Shown piece after piece: positions 51,713-63,000 of a stretch of DNA of 64,000 bases. The stretch's first letter is position 1. Each line of letters starts with the position of its first letter. This DNA is from Diplosphaera chodatii. Its lineage: Eukaryota > Chlorophyta > Trebouxiophyceae > Prasiolales > Stichococcaceae. A model generated the notes under the pieces. It saw nothing but the letters and a program-made list of their open reading frames with translations, searched no databases and was not told the DNA's origin. Location: assembly GCA_032358165.1 (NCBI GenBank), contig JAALGY010000019.1, forward strand, positions 186,001-250,000, read 5' to 3'. The position numbers and the translations under genes were made by a program.

Positions 51713-54700
51713 TCAGTCATCCTCATCATCATCGCCCTCTAGCTCCCGCAGCGCCGCCGCTCTGTCGTCCTCAGCGGCGGCTGTTGCATTGTCGCCACCT
51801 CCATCATCATCGGGCTGAGAGGTGTCTGCTGCCTGCCCTGCGCTATCCTCTGCCGCGGGTTGCTGCTCCCCGTCGTCGTCATCGAACAGGCCCTCGTCGT
51901 CGGGCTCGAAGCCGGTGTTGAGCACGTGCAGCCGCTTGCCTCGCTCTGCCTCTTCGTGCTCGCTGTGCGCCCGCCGCTTGACGCTCACCTGCAGACCCAT
52001 CACACGGATTCACATCGGTGTTGCCGCTCAGCATGGCAGAAGGCCGGCAGGCTGACACTTTGCTGGCAAAAGACTGCAAATGAAGACTGGGGACCAAGAC
52101 CGCCGACGCAATAGCAGCCATGCCACAGGTGGCATGCGAAGAGCATTCACAGCTGATTCTGAAGCGGAGGGATGGTAGTGCACCCGTGAGGGCTTGGGGA
52201 AGCTCTGGCTGAGGCGGCTGGCGCCCTTGCGCGCCCGCTGCGTGGTGAGCCGGTAGTTCATGTCCACATACGTCACGCGGCCGTCGGTGCCAAACAAAAA
52301 CACGAAATCCTGCGGATGTCCACACCATCCCGTCAGCATGCTGCAGCTGCTAGCAAGGTGCACGTTACATCAGCACTGCCTCCTGATGAGTGCGGGGTGA
52401 AGTGCACGCTGGCTTTGGTCCTCTAGCCATGAAGTACCAGTGCTGGCGGTTAGTTTACCATCTACCTGGTCATTCTGTGAGGAGCGCATGGCGTAGTCAT
52501 ACTCCCGAATCCATTGCATCTCCGTCTCCTCCCTGCGACCCAAAAGAGTCTGACTTTCAAAAAACCACTGAGTCCAGCACATGTGACGCACGTGCTGCCA
52601 GCAGTCTGGCCAGCATCCCAGCAGCAGCAGTGCTGCAGGTGAGGACGCACTCGCTGGGCCCGGCGCCTGCATCCCGCTCCGCTGCGCCCGCTGCCGGCAG
52701 CATGTATGCCAGGAAGGAGTAGTCCGCCTGCCCCTCCGCCGACATCTTGAAGGGCTTGGCGACGGCGCTCTCTGCATAGCAGCACAGGGTGGGCCGTCAG
52801 AACGGCGAGAAGAGGAGGAATCATTCATGCTGCGGTCGCCCTGCTCACCAGCCCTGCAGAGTGGTCTTGAAGTCTGCAGGTTGCTGACAGGCACGCCATG
52901 CTGATGCAGCCGATGTGTGTTCTGATTCATCTGGTGCAGGAACCGGCAGGCGCACCTGCAGCCGCACGCCGCGCATCGGCCGACTTGCTGCGCAGGTGCG
53001 CCACCTCGGCGGTGGGGTCGCTGTCAAACACCACCTGCACATACTCGTTGGGCCACAGCTCCGGGTCCGGCAGCACTGCAGTCAGGAGCGCAGCACGGCC
53101 GTCAGAGCAACAGTCTGAGCTTCGAGATGAGACGCCAGCGTGTGCCCACCAGGAGCTTGCTCTGCAACTGGCATCAGTGCACCCGTGAATGCTGCAAAAC
53201 CTTCGTGGCAGTTGGAGCTGGGCGTACAGTTCACACAGCCTCGTCAGCATCCCCATCCGGCATCCACATTAGAATAGTGAAAATTGACTGCATCCCTGCT
53301 GCTGTCACGAGACACACCTTCCAGAACCTCGACGGCGTGCAGGCCGCGATGCTTCTGGTGCACCGGCGGCTGCCGCACCGCCTCGAAGCTGGCCTGCAGC
53401 GAGTCGGACCAAGATCGGCCGACCACAACAGCGTCGACAACGGGGTCGCAGCACCAGGCGCGGGGTACCTGAACTTCGCAGCACCCCAGCAGGCGGGCTG
53501 CCGCAGCACGGGCGGTGCTCAGGCGCCAGCAAAGAGGACACCCAAGGAAACCCTGCCAGCACGAGTTGAGGGCACCTCGATCTCCTGGAGCTGGTGCGCG
53601 ACGGGGTCCTCCGGCGGCGCGGGCCCCGTCGCCAGCTCCCGCTGCACCTTGGCCTCCTTCTCCCGCACCCCCTTGGCCGCCTGCGTGCATGGACTGCAAG
53701 CCCTGTTGCGCACTGCTCTCGGCGCGCGGTGATGTCCTGCTGAAGCGGCACCTCACACCGACGCATGCTGCACACCACTGCGTGATCCACAGCACGCGGC
53801 TTTGTCGGATGCGTCTGCAGCAGCTGGCAGGGTCGCTGACCATGTGGCAGGAACTGTGCAGCGCGCCTGCTTGTCGCCGTCGTTGGAGATGTAGGTGGTG
53901 CGCATGAGCCAGGACAGCTCCGCCTTGTCGCCCTTCAGCCGCTGCCGCACGCGCACCGCCGGCGACGTGATCGTCTCCACCGCCACATCGTCGTCACCCT
54001 GGTGTCCAGGGTGGCGAATCATGATCGTCCGATTCGCTTTCCACTGCCATAGGTCACTGCAGCGGTGGCTGCTGCGAGCTCCCGCCCTTTGACCGGCAGG
54101 TTGGACCATGCCAGAGCCCCGCCACCGGGCACAACAGAGGGGCAGCCGCAACGGGTTCATAGGATGGACCCCAGGTCACTCAGGTGCACCTCCAGCAGAG
54201 CGGCGTCCTCGGGTGCGAGGGGCGGCGGTACGGCGGGCACGTCGTATCGCCCGATGTCGAACACCGACAGCGGGATGCCCAGGTCGGGCCCCAGCACCAG
54301 GTCCCGCTTGGGGTCCCGCTCCAGGCTGGTCAGCCGGAACCTGGCCAGCTGCTGCGGGTCCAGCGGCGTCACCAGCAGCTTCGGCTCGCATGGCACCTGC
54401 AGCACAGCATGCTACACATCAACATATACGTCTCTGTGATGTGTCCGGTCGATCGTGTCACGAGTTTGGTGTGTGCAGTCACCTGCCTGTCAAGGACGAA
54501 CCAAGATACCGGTGCATGGACACGGCGCAAGGGTGTGCAAAGTGTGCACGTCTGCAAGCTTCATCGTCGGTCCTGCCCAGGTGCCATTTGCAGACAGCAT
54601 GCTGCCGACGCACCTCTGGCAGGTTGTTTGTGAATTTGATTTCGCATATGAACGGCGTCTCCCGCTTGAGCCAGTTGCTGGGCGGCGGCAGCAGCCGGCC

Positions 54701-54763
54701 GCTGGTCTCCGCCGGCCGGCTGCGCGCCTCTGCTGACGATGGCCGTGCGCTCTGGAGCAGCAT
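51713..54763 (-). CDS. PAF1: RNA polymerase II-associated factor 1 (PAF1 complex subunit)
   Basis: Core of the PAF1 complex, which travels with RNA polymerase II and promotes H2B ubiquitylation and H3K4 methylation. First exons 54763-54614 and 54396-54190 (minus) give LKRETPFICEIKFTNNLPE and LVTPLDPQQLARFRLTSLER with the PDLGIPLSVFDI motif. Later exons give ELSWLMRTTYISNDGDKQ (53.9 kb), HRGLHAVEVLEVLPDPELWP and VQVVFDSDP (53.3-53.0 kb), ADYSFLAYMLPA (52.7 kb), MQWIREYDYAMRSSQND (52.5 kb), FVFLFGTDGRVTYVDMNYRL with TQRARKG (52.3 kb), and an Asp/Glu-rich tail ending DDDEDD. All are collinear with animal and plant PAF1 (VIP2/ELF7 of Arabidopsis, as recalled). Start chosen as the Met in frame about 30 residues before the conserved FIC motif. 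Confidence 0.95.
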
Positions 54764-55468
54764 GCAGCTGACAGGTGTTGTACAGCTGCGCTGTAGTGTT
54801 GCGGGCCACTCGACATGAGGACAGCATGCACGGGTTGTACAGGTGTATGCAACTGCAGTCATGGTGTTGGCAAATGCCGCGCCATGCCTCGGTGTGCACC
54901 TGCGATGGCCTGCGCTCCTGCTGCCGTTTGCGATCAGAGCTGGGTGCGCTGCAGCGACACAGTAATGGGTCAGATGAAGCAGCAGCTGCCCTGCACTGGC
55001 TCATGGCAGACGCTGGCCAAGGCCCGCATGCGCCGCACCTGCCGCTGGGTCCTGCGCCTGATGCTGGAGGCGGAGGCGGTGGCAGGCCGCCCTGCACCGC
55101 CGCCATGCGGCTTGGGACGTCTTACAGCATGATCCGGGTGCCGGATCCGGGTGTCGCACAGACAGGTCCTGCAGCAGCCCTGTCGAACACACCTTCAATG
55201 ATCCCTGCTGTCAGGCCTGATTGGGGCTGTTTCAGATACAGACGCTAATCACGCTGAAACTACGGGTGCAGCTCAAGCCTTTAGCAAGTGCAGGATGCCT
55301 TTACGTGCTAAGATGCGAGCGTGCAATATGATAACAAGTAAAGCTGAACACAAGGAGCACAGGCTGGCCTAGTGCTACTTCCAGCTTCCGCAGGCACACA
55401 TACCCAGTACCAGATTAGTATACAAATGCAGGTACCCAACACAAACATAGCCGGCAGGTAAACATGGT
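54764..55468. promoter_or_regulatory. Spacer: PAF1 promoter and MBD-gene 3' UTR
   Basis: 705 bp between same-strand (minus) genes. Open frames here lack splice support and conserved sequence. Nothing further recognised. Confidence 0.4.
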
Positions 55469-56809
55469 TCAGTCGTGTCTCAACCGCGCAAGCCGCAAGC
55501 GAAGCACCCGCTGCGCCTGCAGCAGCTCCAGGCCTTGCAGCTCGCAGTGCCCGAGCTGCACCTCCCGCCCAAGCCGCCACAGCCAGGCTGCCGTCTCGCG
55601 GGCGCCTGCTGCGCTGTCGCCGGGCTCGGCTGCGCTGCCGGCCGCTGCCGGCACAGAAGCGTCATCGGGGCGCGCTTGGCTGGTGGCGCCCGCCGCTGCT
55701 GGCAGCTGGCTGGCGACACCTCGCCCCGCCAGATCCTCCACCAGTGCGGACCAGGAGCTGCAGCGCGGGCAGCAGCGTTCAATGGCAGCACCGCCTGACA
55801 GGCCCATGTGTGCCGTCGAGGATATCCAAAAGAGCACTCATGGCATGCGCTGCATGGTCGTGGCGTCATGTCGCAAACAAGCAAAGCGGCCGGCGGGAGG
55901 GGCTCCCACCTGTGGCGCTCCCCAAGAGGGCCGAGGTATGTGCGGCTGCCGTCGCGGTTCCTGACCACCGCCCAGTCAGGCGGAAGGTACTCTGCCCGTC
56001 GAGGCTGCTGCGGCACCTGAGGAAGAATCAAAGTCACCTGGTGAAGCAAAGTTGGTAGTGGACAATAGCAGTCGTCCGTCCACCATGTTCACCGTTCGTG
56101 AAGCATCATACGCTTCTCAGGCCGTGCCCATGCTCAGCGCCAACCTGCTGCGGGGGGGGCTTTGACGGCGGCGCCTTGGGGACGAACTCTGCTTGTGCCG
56201 AAGCGTACGACAGGTACGACTTGCCTGCAGGGCTGAAGTACACCTGCAATGAGGCTCAAGCATCATCAGCATGCCACGGCAGGTTTCCCGCGTCTGGGGG
56301 TGTGGTTCAGGATCATCCCCTGCGCATCGACAGAACTGGCAGCACAGCTACCGCAAACCTCGGAGGGGCTCATGCCTAAGGCGACACGCACCCACCTTGT
56401 ATTTCTGGCCCTCGCGCTGCCCGCTGCCATGCACCTTGGCGACGCAGCGCCATCCCTTGGGCAGCGGCCCAACGGGCTTGGCCGCCTGCTCCTTGCTGAC
56501 CTTGCCTGACGGACGGCCCTTCTTGGCGGCGGCAGCTGCCGCGCGCCCGCCGTCTTCCGCCGCTTTCACGGCCTGCCGCGCTTCAGCGGCGGACTTTTCC
56601 GCCGCCGCAATCGCGTCACGACGCCGCTTGTCGCCCACCCTGCAGTCGAACCCCTCGTCCTCGAACACGAAGACCGCCAGGTCCTGAGCCTGGTTGGACC
56701 GCTGGCTGGCAAGCTGCAAGCCCCGCTGCTGGTCCGCCTCTGGCGTGAAGCTGATTACCGCATGCGGGTCCAGCCCATCGGCACGCACCGGGCGCACCGT
56801 CCCAAGCAT
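55469..56809 (-). CDS. Methyl-CpG-binding-domain (MBD) protein
   Basis: Exons (minus) 56809-56396, 56243-56145, 56016-55910, 55757-55469 sum to 909 nt (302 aa). Residues about 1-60 form an unplaced N-domain (LGTVRPVRADGLDPHAVISF, AVFVFEDEGFDCRVGDKRRR). A Lys/Ala-rich coiled segment follows. The MBD spans the exon 1/2 junction: GPLPKGWRCVAKVHGSGQRE, then QKYKVYFSPAGKSYLSYASA, matching the LPxGW...KxDVYYxSPxGK pattern. A third block, YLPPDWAVVRNRDGSRTYLG, looks like a second, shorter LPxxW beta-sheet module (WW- or degenerate MBD-like). The Ala-rich C-terminus ends in a helix rich in Arg/Leu. It could read methylated DNA or be a chromatin-remodeller accessory; DNA-contact residues need alignment. 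Faces away from SUMT across a 614-bp spacer. Confidence 0.8.
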
Positions 56810-57423
56810 GGTTTAGCCTGACAATCACGGCTCACATGCTGCCCATGACTGTTCTGTATTGCAATCGAACGACTTGCGACACGAACACCTTGATGGATCA
56901 GTGCCAGGCTGGACAAGACCCGTTTGTGGCTTCACAAACGCAGGGTGCACGCTGTACGATTGCGTGAGAAACGGTTCTTCTGCTTGCGTGAAGCGTGCCA
57001 ACGTGATGCCGAGCGGTAGTGAGCACAATGTCGTGAACGTGCGAGTCTCAAGTGAACATGGCAGTAGTGCAACGGTTGCAGGATACTGTGCAACATGGGT
57101 GCATGGTCATGGGTGCCTGTGTCACCGTGCAAATGTTTGCCAACAACTGATAAATCCTTAACCCTGCTTCCCTGTTCAGTAAACATGACTCTATAGCGCA
57201 TTGTGAGCAAGCCAACATTCATGCGGTGGTACACAGCCCGGCCGCCACAACAGTCCACTCTGACAAACATGCAAAACCACAGTACACTTACGCCCTCACG
57301 GGGTACTCAGCTCTCGACAACAGCCAACCAAGCTTACTCCAATTTGCTCCAATATATGTGCTGAGAGTACAGAACCGCAGCACGAGTGGCAACTCGCATG
57401 CTCCATCAAGCGTACAGCCCTGC
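56810..57423. promoter_or_regulatory. Spacer: MBD-gene promoter and SUMT 3' UTR
   Basis: 614 bp between same-strand (minus) genes. No core promoter element or poly(A) signal is clear. Confidence 0.4.
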
Positions 57424-59495
57424 CTACATCATGTGGCTGAAGGCGGCCTCGCCCAGCGCCTCCTGAGCCGCCAGCTGCCCCGGCGTCTGCAGGTGCATGT
57501 ACTGCCCGGACGACGGCACCACGTCGCTGCGCCCGGCCGCCAGCCGCGCCCGCCACCCGGGCGCCAGGCGGACCACGTCGCCGATCACGATCAGCGTCGG
57601 CGACTGCAGCTGGTGCTCCTGGACCGCCTGGTGCAGATCCTGCAAGTGACGTGCTACCACATGGAACAAGGGCAGCATGACGGGGAACAGTGGGGACCGA
57701 CTGCAAAGGCTGACAGCTTACGTGCCATGTCAGCGCTTTGGTGGAAGTCAAGAGCGGGGTTGACAGGGAGCAAATGGTTTGCAGTGCAGTCTGCTGACCC
57801 ACCTCAAGGGGAGCAAAGACTGCCCGCTGGGAGGGCAGCGTGCCGCGCTCCACGGCGACCGCCGGCGTGTCCGCTGCCAGGCCGCTGGCCACCAGCCGCC
57901 TGGACACCTCCGGCAGCGTGCTGAGGCCCATGTAGATCACCAGCGTCGTGTGCGCATCCACGCCTGGGGAACACAATGTGCAGACAGTTTGCACAGATCG
58001 ACAGCTGCAGCTGGAGCAGGCGCCGGCACTCCGGCGCTGGGCGACAAGAGGACATGCACAAGCACAGTGCATTGCCGAACAAGCTGCGGAACCAAAACGC
58101 TGGCAGTGGAGCCACCCACCAGAGTCGATGGACTCGTCCAGCTGCTCCTGGCCGCCCTCGCGCGAGTGGCCCGTGAGGAACTTGACGCTGGTCGCCAGGC
58201 CCCGGTGCGTCAGCGGCACCCCGACGTCGGCGGCGATGCCCGACGCCGCTGTGATGCCTGCGCCACAGTAAGCACAGTTTCAAGCTCGCACATGTATGGA
58301 ATGCTCGTGTGCAGCTGGCAGACAAGAGGCCGCAACATCCATTGCAGAGCCATGCATTTGCACATTGCACATTGTTGAAGCGACGGTACAGTGCTCGGTA
58401 CAGTGCTGCAACATGTGAGATACAAGAACAAGGTGGATGCTGCGTGCCTGGTATGCAGTGGACCTTGATGCCGCGCTGCTGCAGGTACAGCATCTCCTCG
58501 CCGCCACGGCCGAAGACGTAGGGGTCGCCCCCCTTCAGCCGCAGCACCTGCATGATGCGCCAGACCGCCGCTGAGCCCCATTTCCACGAAATCATACACT
58601 TTGCAAGCGAGGTTCGTAAACATATCCGCGTACTAGTCAGGGCTTACGCGACGATGTAAACAATACAGCACGCAAGGTCGCCTGCCCCACCTTGTGACCG
58701 GCGCTGGCGAACTCGCACAGCAGCTCGTGGATCTGCTCCTGGGACCGCGTGTGGAAACCCGCCTGCTTGCCAACGTACACCATGCGCGCCCCGCCGTGCG
58801 CCAGCCGCAGGATGTCGTCCGACACCAGCCTGCAGCCAGGGAGCAGCCACGCTTCACTGTCGAGCTCACTGTCGAGCTCACAAGCAGAGCACATTGTGTT
58901 TCCAATGCGCAAGTAGGTCATTTGAGGAGGCGCAGTGCAGTCGCTGCGAAGCAGGCAGGTCGTGCGGGGCATGCGCGCCTGTCGTACAGCACCACGTCCG
59001 CCGTCTGCATGCACCGCAGGGCGTGCAGCGTGAGCAGTCCCGGGTCCCCCGGGCCGGTGCCCACCAGGTACACCTCCCCAGGGCCGCTGCGCTGCTCGTC
59101 TGCGGCAATGACCACATGCTATGTTCATTGATGAGCAGGAGGCTCCCAGTGAATCGCAAACGTTGTACGGCATCGGATGGTGGTCTGAGCGTGTGAAAGG
59201 CAGCGCTGTAGGGGCACAGCATGTGGACGGGGCGCAAACCTGTGCGGCGGTCTCGCAGCAGCTGCAGCAGCTCATCCGGCTGCAGCGTGGGCCGCTCCAG
59301 CGGTAGGGGCTCTCGGGCGGCAGCATTGCTGTTGGCTGTGCAGCTTAGGCGCTGTTGCCTGCTGGTCTGCCTTAGGGCTGGCGCCTGTGCATGGTGCCGG
59401 CTGTGCCTTCTGCCATCAGGTCTGAGTGCGTTGTGCAGCGCTACATGGGATGCCAAGGAGCTGTCTAACAGCCCTTGGTGGCTGCCCAGGCGCAT
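57424..59495 (-). CDS. UPM1: Uroporphyrinogen-III C-methyltransferase (SUMT), plastid
   Basis: SAM-dependent methylation of uroporphyrinogen III to precorrin-2, the entry to sirohaem for nitrite and sulfite reductases. Exons (minus) 59495-59240, 59099-58979, 58829-58691, 58547-58448, 58257-58120, 57963-57803, 57639-57424 sum to 1131 nt (376 aa). About 75 transit-like residues (Ser/Arg/His-rich) precede the core. Core: [122 protein letters not shown]. Introns 2 and 4 seem to start with GC (ACAG|GCGCGC at 58978; CCAG|GCACGC at 58447), because keeping the conserved YDRLVS and PGITAAS sequences leaves no GT donor. No CysG-type dehydrogenase/chelatase domain is fused. Confidence 0.95.
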
Positions 59496-60070
59496 GGTGG
59501 GCTACAACTGGGCTGCACCTGCAGTGTGTCGTCGGCTCTGCACGTCGATCGGCTTACGCCACAGCCGCGAGAAGCTCAACGACCACGAAAAGTGCGTATC
59601 GCTGATGGCTATGATGTGTTGGGGACGTAATGAACTTGAACAGCGTAGCTCTGAAAGCTTGCGGTTGTGCATTTGCGCCTCTGCGCCGAAGGGTGCTACA
59701 GACGCTAGTGAGACTAGCTTCGATGGGGCACTTTCTAGTTGTTGCAGGGCGGGCTCCAAGGTGCTCCAGGGCAGCAGTGAGCATCGACATGCTGCACCAC
59801 GGCGTGCCAATGCCATTGGCAACACTGCCAAGTGTTCACTACAGCGCAATGAGCATCTGAAGGTCTGAAGTTGTGCGTGCAAGCTCGCCACCGGTTCAGC
59901 TCGCGCAGCGTTGGGTCGCCGCTGCCGCCGCCCACCGCTGCTGCTGTTGCCGCTGCCACCGCCGCTGCCACCGTCGCCGCTGGGCAGCCGTGTTCGGCCA
60001 AGGCGGCAAAGTGTCGGTCGAACACTGCAGCATGGGCATGGTGTAGGTTGGTGTTGCTGCGAGCAGGATC
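59496..60070. promoter_or_regulatory. Divergent promoter region (SUMT / rsmB)
   Basis: Head-to-head spacer of 575 bp between two plastid-directed genes. It contains a G+C-rich GCC/GCT stretch near 59.91-59.99 kb that is open on both strands but has no usable donor. Confidence 0.45.
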
Positions 60071-63000
60071 ATGCGCGCTGCTCAGCTGGCGAGCGGCAGC
60101 TGTCAACCGGTGCCATGCGGGCACAGCACACAGCGTCGGACTGCCCACAGCCGCCTCAGCACATCAGCACGTCAGCCTGAAAGGCAGGCTGACAGCTTCA
60201 CACTTCGGGCGGTCCCAGCCTCCGCCGCAGAACGCAGCACACAGCGGCGTGAGCCGCGGCGACGGCAGCAGACTGAACATCCAGGAGATGCCGACGGGCA
60301 GCCGCATGCGACAGCAGCCCGCGGCAAGCCGTCCATCCGGTGAGATCGCAACGTCACTGCCAGGGCACATATGGAAGCCACCGTAGCTCTGTATGGTCCC
60401 AGCAGGCACCATGTCGGCAACATGGAGGCAGCGCCATGTTGGCGTTCCCTTGACGCAGCTGTGCTTGGCGGTCGCAGGCGCACCCTGGACGGCGTGCTGG
60501 CGTCGCCGCGCGCCAATGCCGTGCAGCAGCTGGTGCGCATCGAGCACGAGGCGGCGTATGCGGGGCGTGTGGCGGGCCGCATCAAGCCATGGCAGGGCCA
60601 CACCGATGCCGCCGACAGGTGCCCGGTTTGCCTGCTCTGCAGCCCCTGCATGTGCCAGTTATCTTTGCTCTGAATGAGATGAGCCGAAGTCTTGGTTTTG
60701 TATTGCGCTGGGAGCGGACCAATGTCCCAAGGGTGTGGCAGAAGATGTGGTGGCGCATGGTCTTCGGCCTCATTGCCACATGCACCGAATGTCAATGCCG
60801 GCGGCGGCGTGCTCCCAACTTGCCCGTCACGGCTTCAGCTTGAGTGTGGCTGCAGCGTTGCACAGCCCATCATGGTCTACGGGATGTGATGCAGAGACGC
60901 GCGCTTTGTGAAGAACCTGGTGGCGGGCGTGACCCGCTGGCGGCGGCGGCTTGACTTTGTCTTGGACGAGCTGACAAACCACCGCGTCGCGCAGGTGCTG
61001 ATGTTGCCTAAACCTAAACCCTGACAGGCCCGTCCAACACCGCCGATGGCTATCCTGGCTCTGCAGCTGGGCCACGTCAGCAATCAACGCCCGAGCATGT
61101 CCTGTTGTCAACGTGCAGCTGCATCTGCTGTCATCATGCACCCGAGATGCCGGGGCCTGGAGCACGCTCAACGGCCATGGCTGCTGATGGCTCAGTGACG
61201 GCTGCGTCCGTGACACAACACCGAGCTGTGGGTGCTCCTGCTGCCGTGCAGATGATGGGCCCGGTGCAGCTGGTCATCCTGCCGTGATCACAACCCCGTG
61301 TGTGTGTTCCCCTCACAACCTTAGGGTCTTGGACCCCGCTGCGCAGATGGACCCGGTGCAGCTGATAGTCCTGCGGATGGGACTCTACGAGCTGGTGGAG
61401 CTGGGGCTGTCGCCCCACGTCATCAGCGAGCACGTGGACCTGGCCAAGGCGCTCGTCATGCCGCAGGCCGCCGGCTTCACCAACGGTGCGAGCAGCGGCT
61501 CCCGGGCTCCTTTGTGTGCACTCCAGGCAATTGGGGTGTGTCCCTGGACGGCCCTCTGGCGCTGTGGAGCCACACCATGGCCAGCAGCCCTGCCGGGGGC
61601 GCCGCTCTGCCCAACCAAGTCCTGGGACGCTCACAAGCACATCCGCCGCTCCCCTGCTGTCCTCGGCTGTGCTGCACCGTGCTGCATTCTGAGGAACGCG
61701 CCTGGCTCGCCCGCCAGCACACCACCTCAGGCTTTCAAGGGGAGGGGTGCGTTCTGCTGCAGCTTTCAGCTTGGAAGCATGCAGACGCCGACGCCTGCCG
61801 TTGCAGGCGTGCTGCGGAGCGCCGCGCGCGCGAGGGACGCGGGCACGCTGCCGTCGCCGCCGCTGCCGGCCGCCCCGCCGCCGGTGCTGGGCGCCGCCGA
61901 GGTGGACGCGCTGGCGGTGGCGACGTCGCACCCCACCTGGATGGTGGCGCGCTGGGCGCCGCGCCTCGGCGCCCCCGAGACGCTCGCCCTGCTGCAGGCC
62001 AACAACAGGTGCTCCGCGTCGCAGGGCAGCTCGGGTGAGGAAGATTCCAACTGTTGCCGGGCCAGCGAGCCGTGCTTCAGCCCCCCCGAGACGCTTGCCC
62101 TGCTGCGGGCCAGCAGCAGGTGCGCCCCAGCAGCTGCTGCTGGCCTGCGCCAGGAGCACCGGGGTAATCCGCTGCTGGCAACACATATGATGAGGCTGCC
62201 ATACAGGGCTGTCCTTGAGCGAGAAGTTGCGAGTCTCTCAGATTTATGTGCATCGCAATGCCCTCACTGATAGAAATACCTCTCCAGCTCGTGGTGTGTG
62301 TGCATTTCAAGTCATCCCATGGCTGGTTGTAGGGAGCCGGAGCACGGGGTGCGGGTGTGCTCGGCGGCGCTGCGGGCGGACCTGCCCGCGTTCCTGGAGC
62401 GCATGGCGGAGGCGGGGGTCGCCATCGCCGACAGCCGGCTGCTGCCCGGGGAGTTTGTGCGGGTGGCGGGCGGCCTGCAGCAGCTGCTGGCACGCACGGT
62501 GGTCACCTCCGCGGACTGCCAGGTGCGCGCAGGAACGCCGCCGAGCTCGTGCGGCACGCTTGTGCACTTTGCCGCCAAGCCTTGCGCTACTTGATGCAGC
62601 GGGGCAGTTCAGTCTTGCCTGGAATGAGGCAGTTTGTGTGCATAGGGTGTGATGCTGGGCGTCAGCAGGGGTGCCTGCATGTGAGTGCCAGGTGCAAGAC
62701 GAGGCGGCGGGCCTGGTGGTGGCGCTGCTCGACCCGCAGCCCGGGGAGTCCATCCTGGATGCCTGCGCGGCGCCCGGCGGCAAGTCCCTCTTCGCCGCGG
62801 CCCGCATGGGCCAGGTGCCGCTGCAGAAGGACTCCACCACCCAGATACACCCTGTCGCTGAGCCTGTGCATGCGGGGTCGCCACTGCACTGCAGCCCCAG
62901 GAGCTCGTGCACCAGCTGGCACTGCTGCTGTTGCGCATGGAGTCATGTGACTCGTGCTGTGCAAGTGTGTGACTCGCGACGGTGTTCGAGTTTCGGTGCA

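Noticed and set aside
59885..60024. Exon-like minus-strand segment (FDRHFAALAEHG...) between SUMT and rsmB
   Set aside because: It has an acceptor and is open, but no GT or plausible GC donor follows and no partner exons were found; SUMT is already complete.
61134..62186. 350-codon open frame on the minus strand
   Set aside because: Antisense to the rsmB exons 4-5; an Arg/Gly/Ala-rich shadow of G+C-rich coding sequence with no splice logic or family motif.
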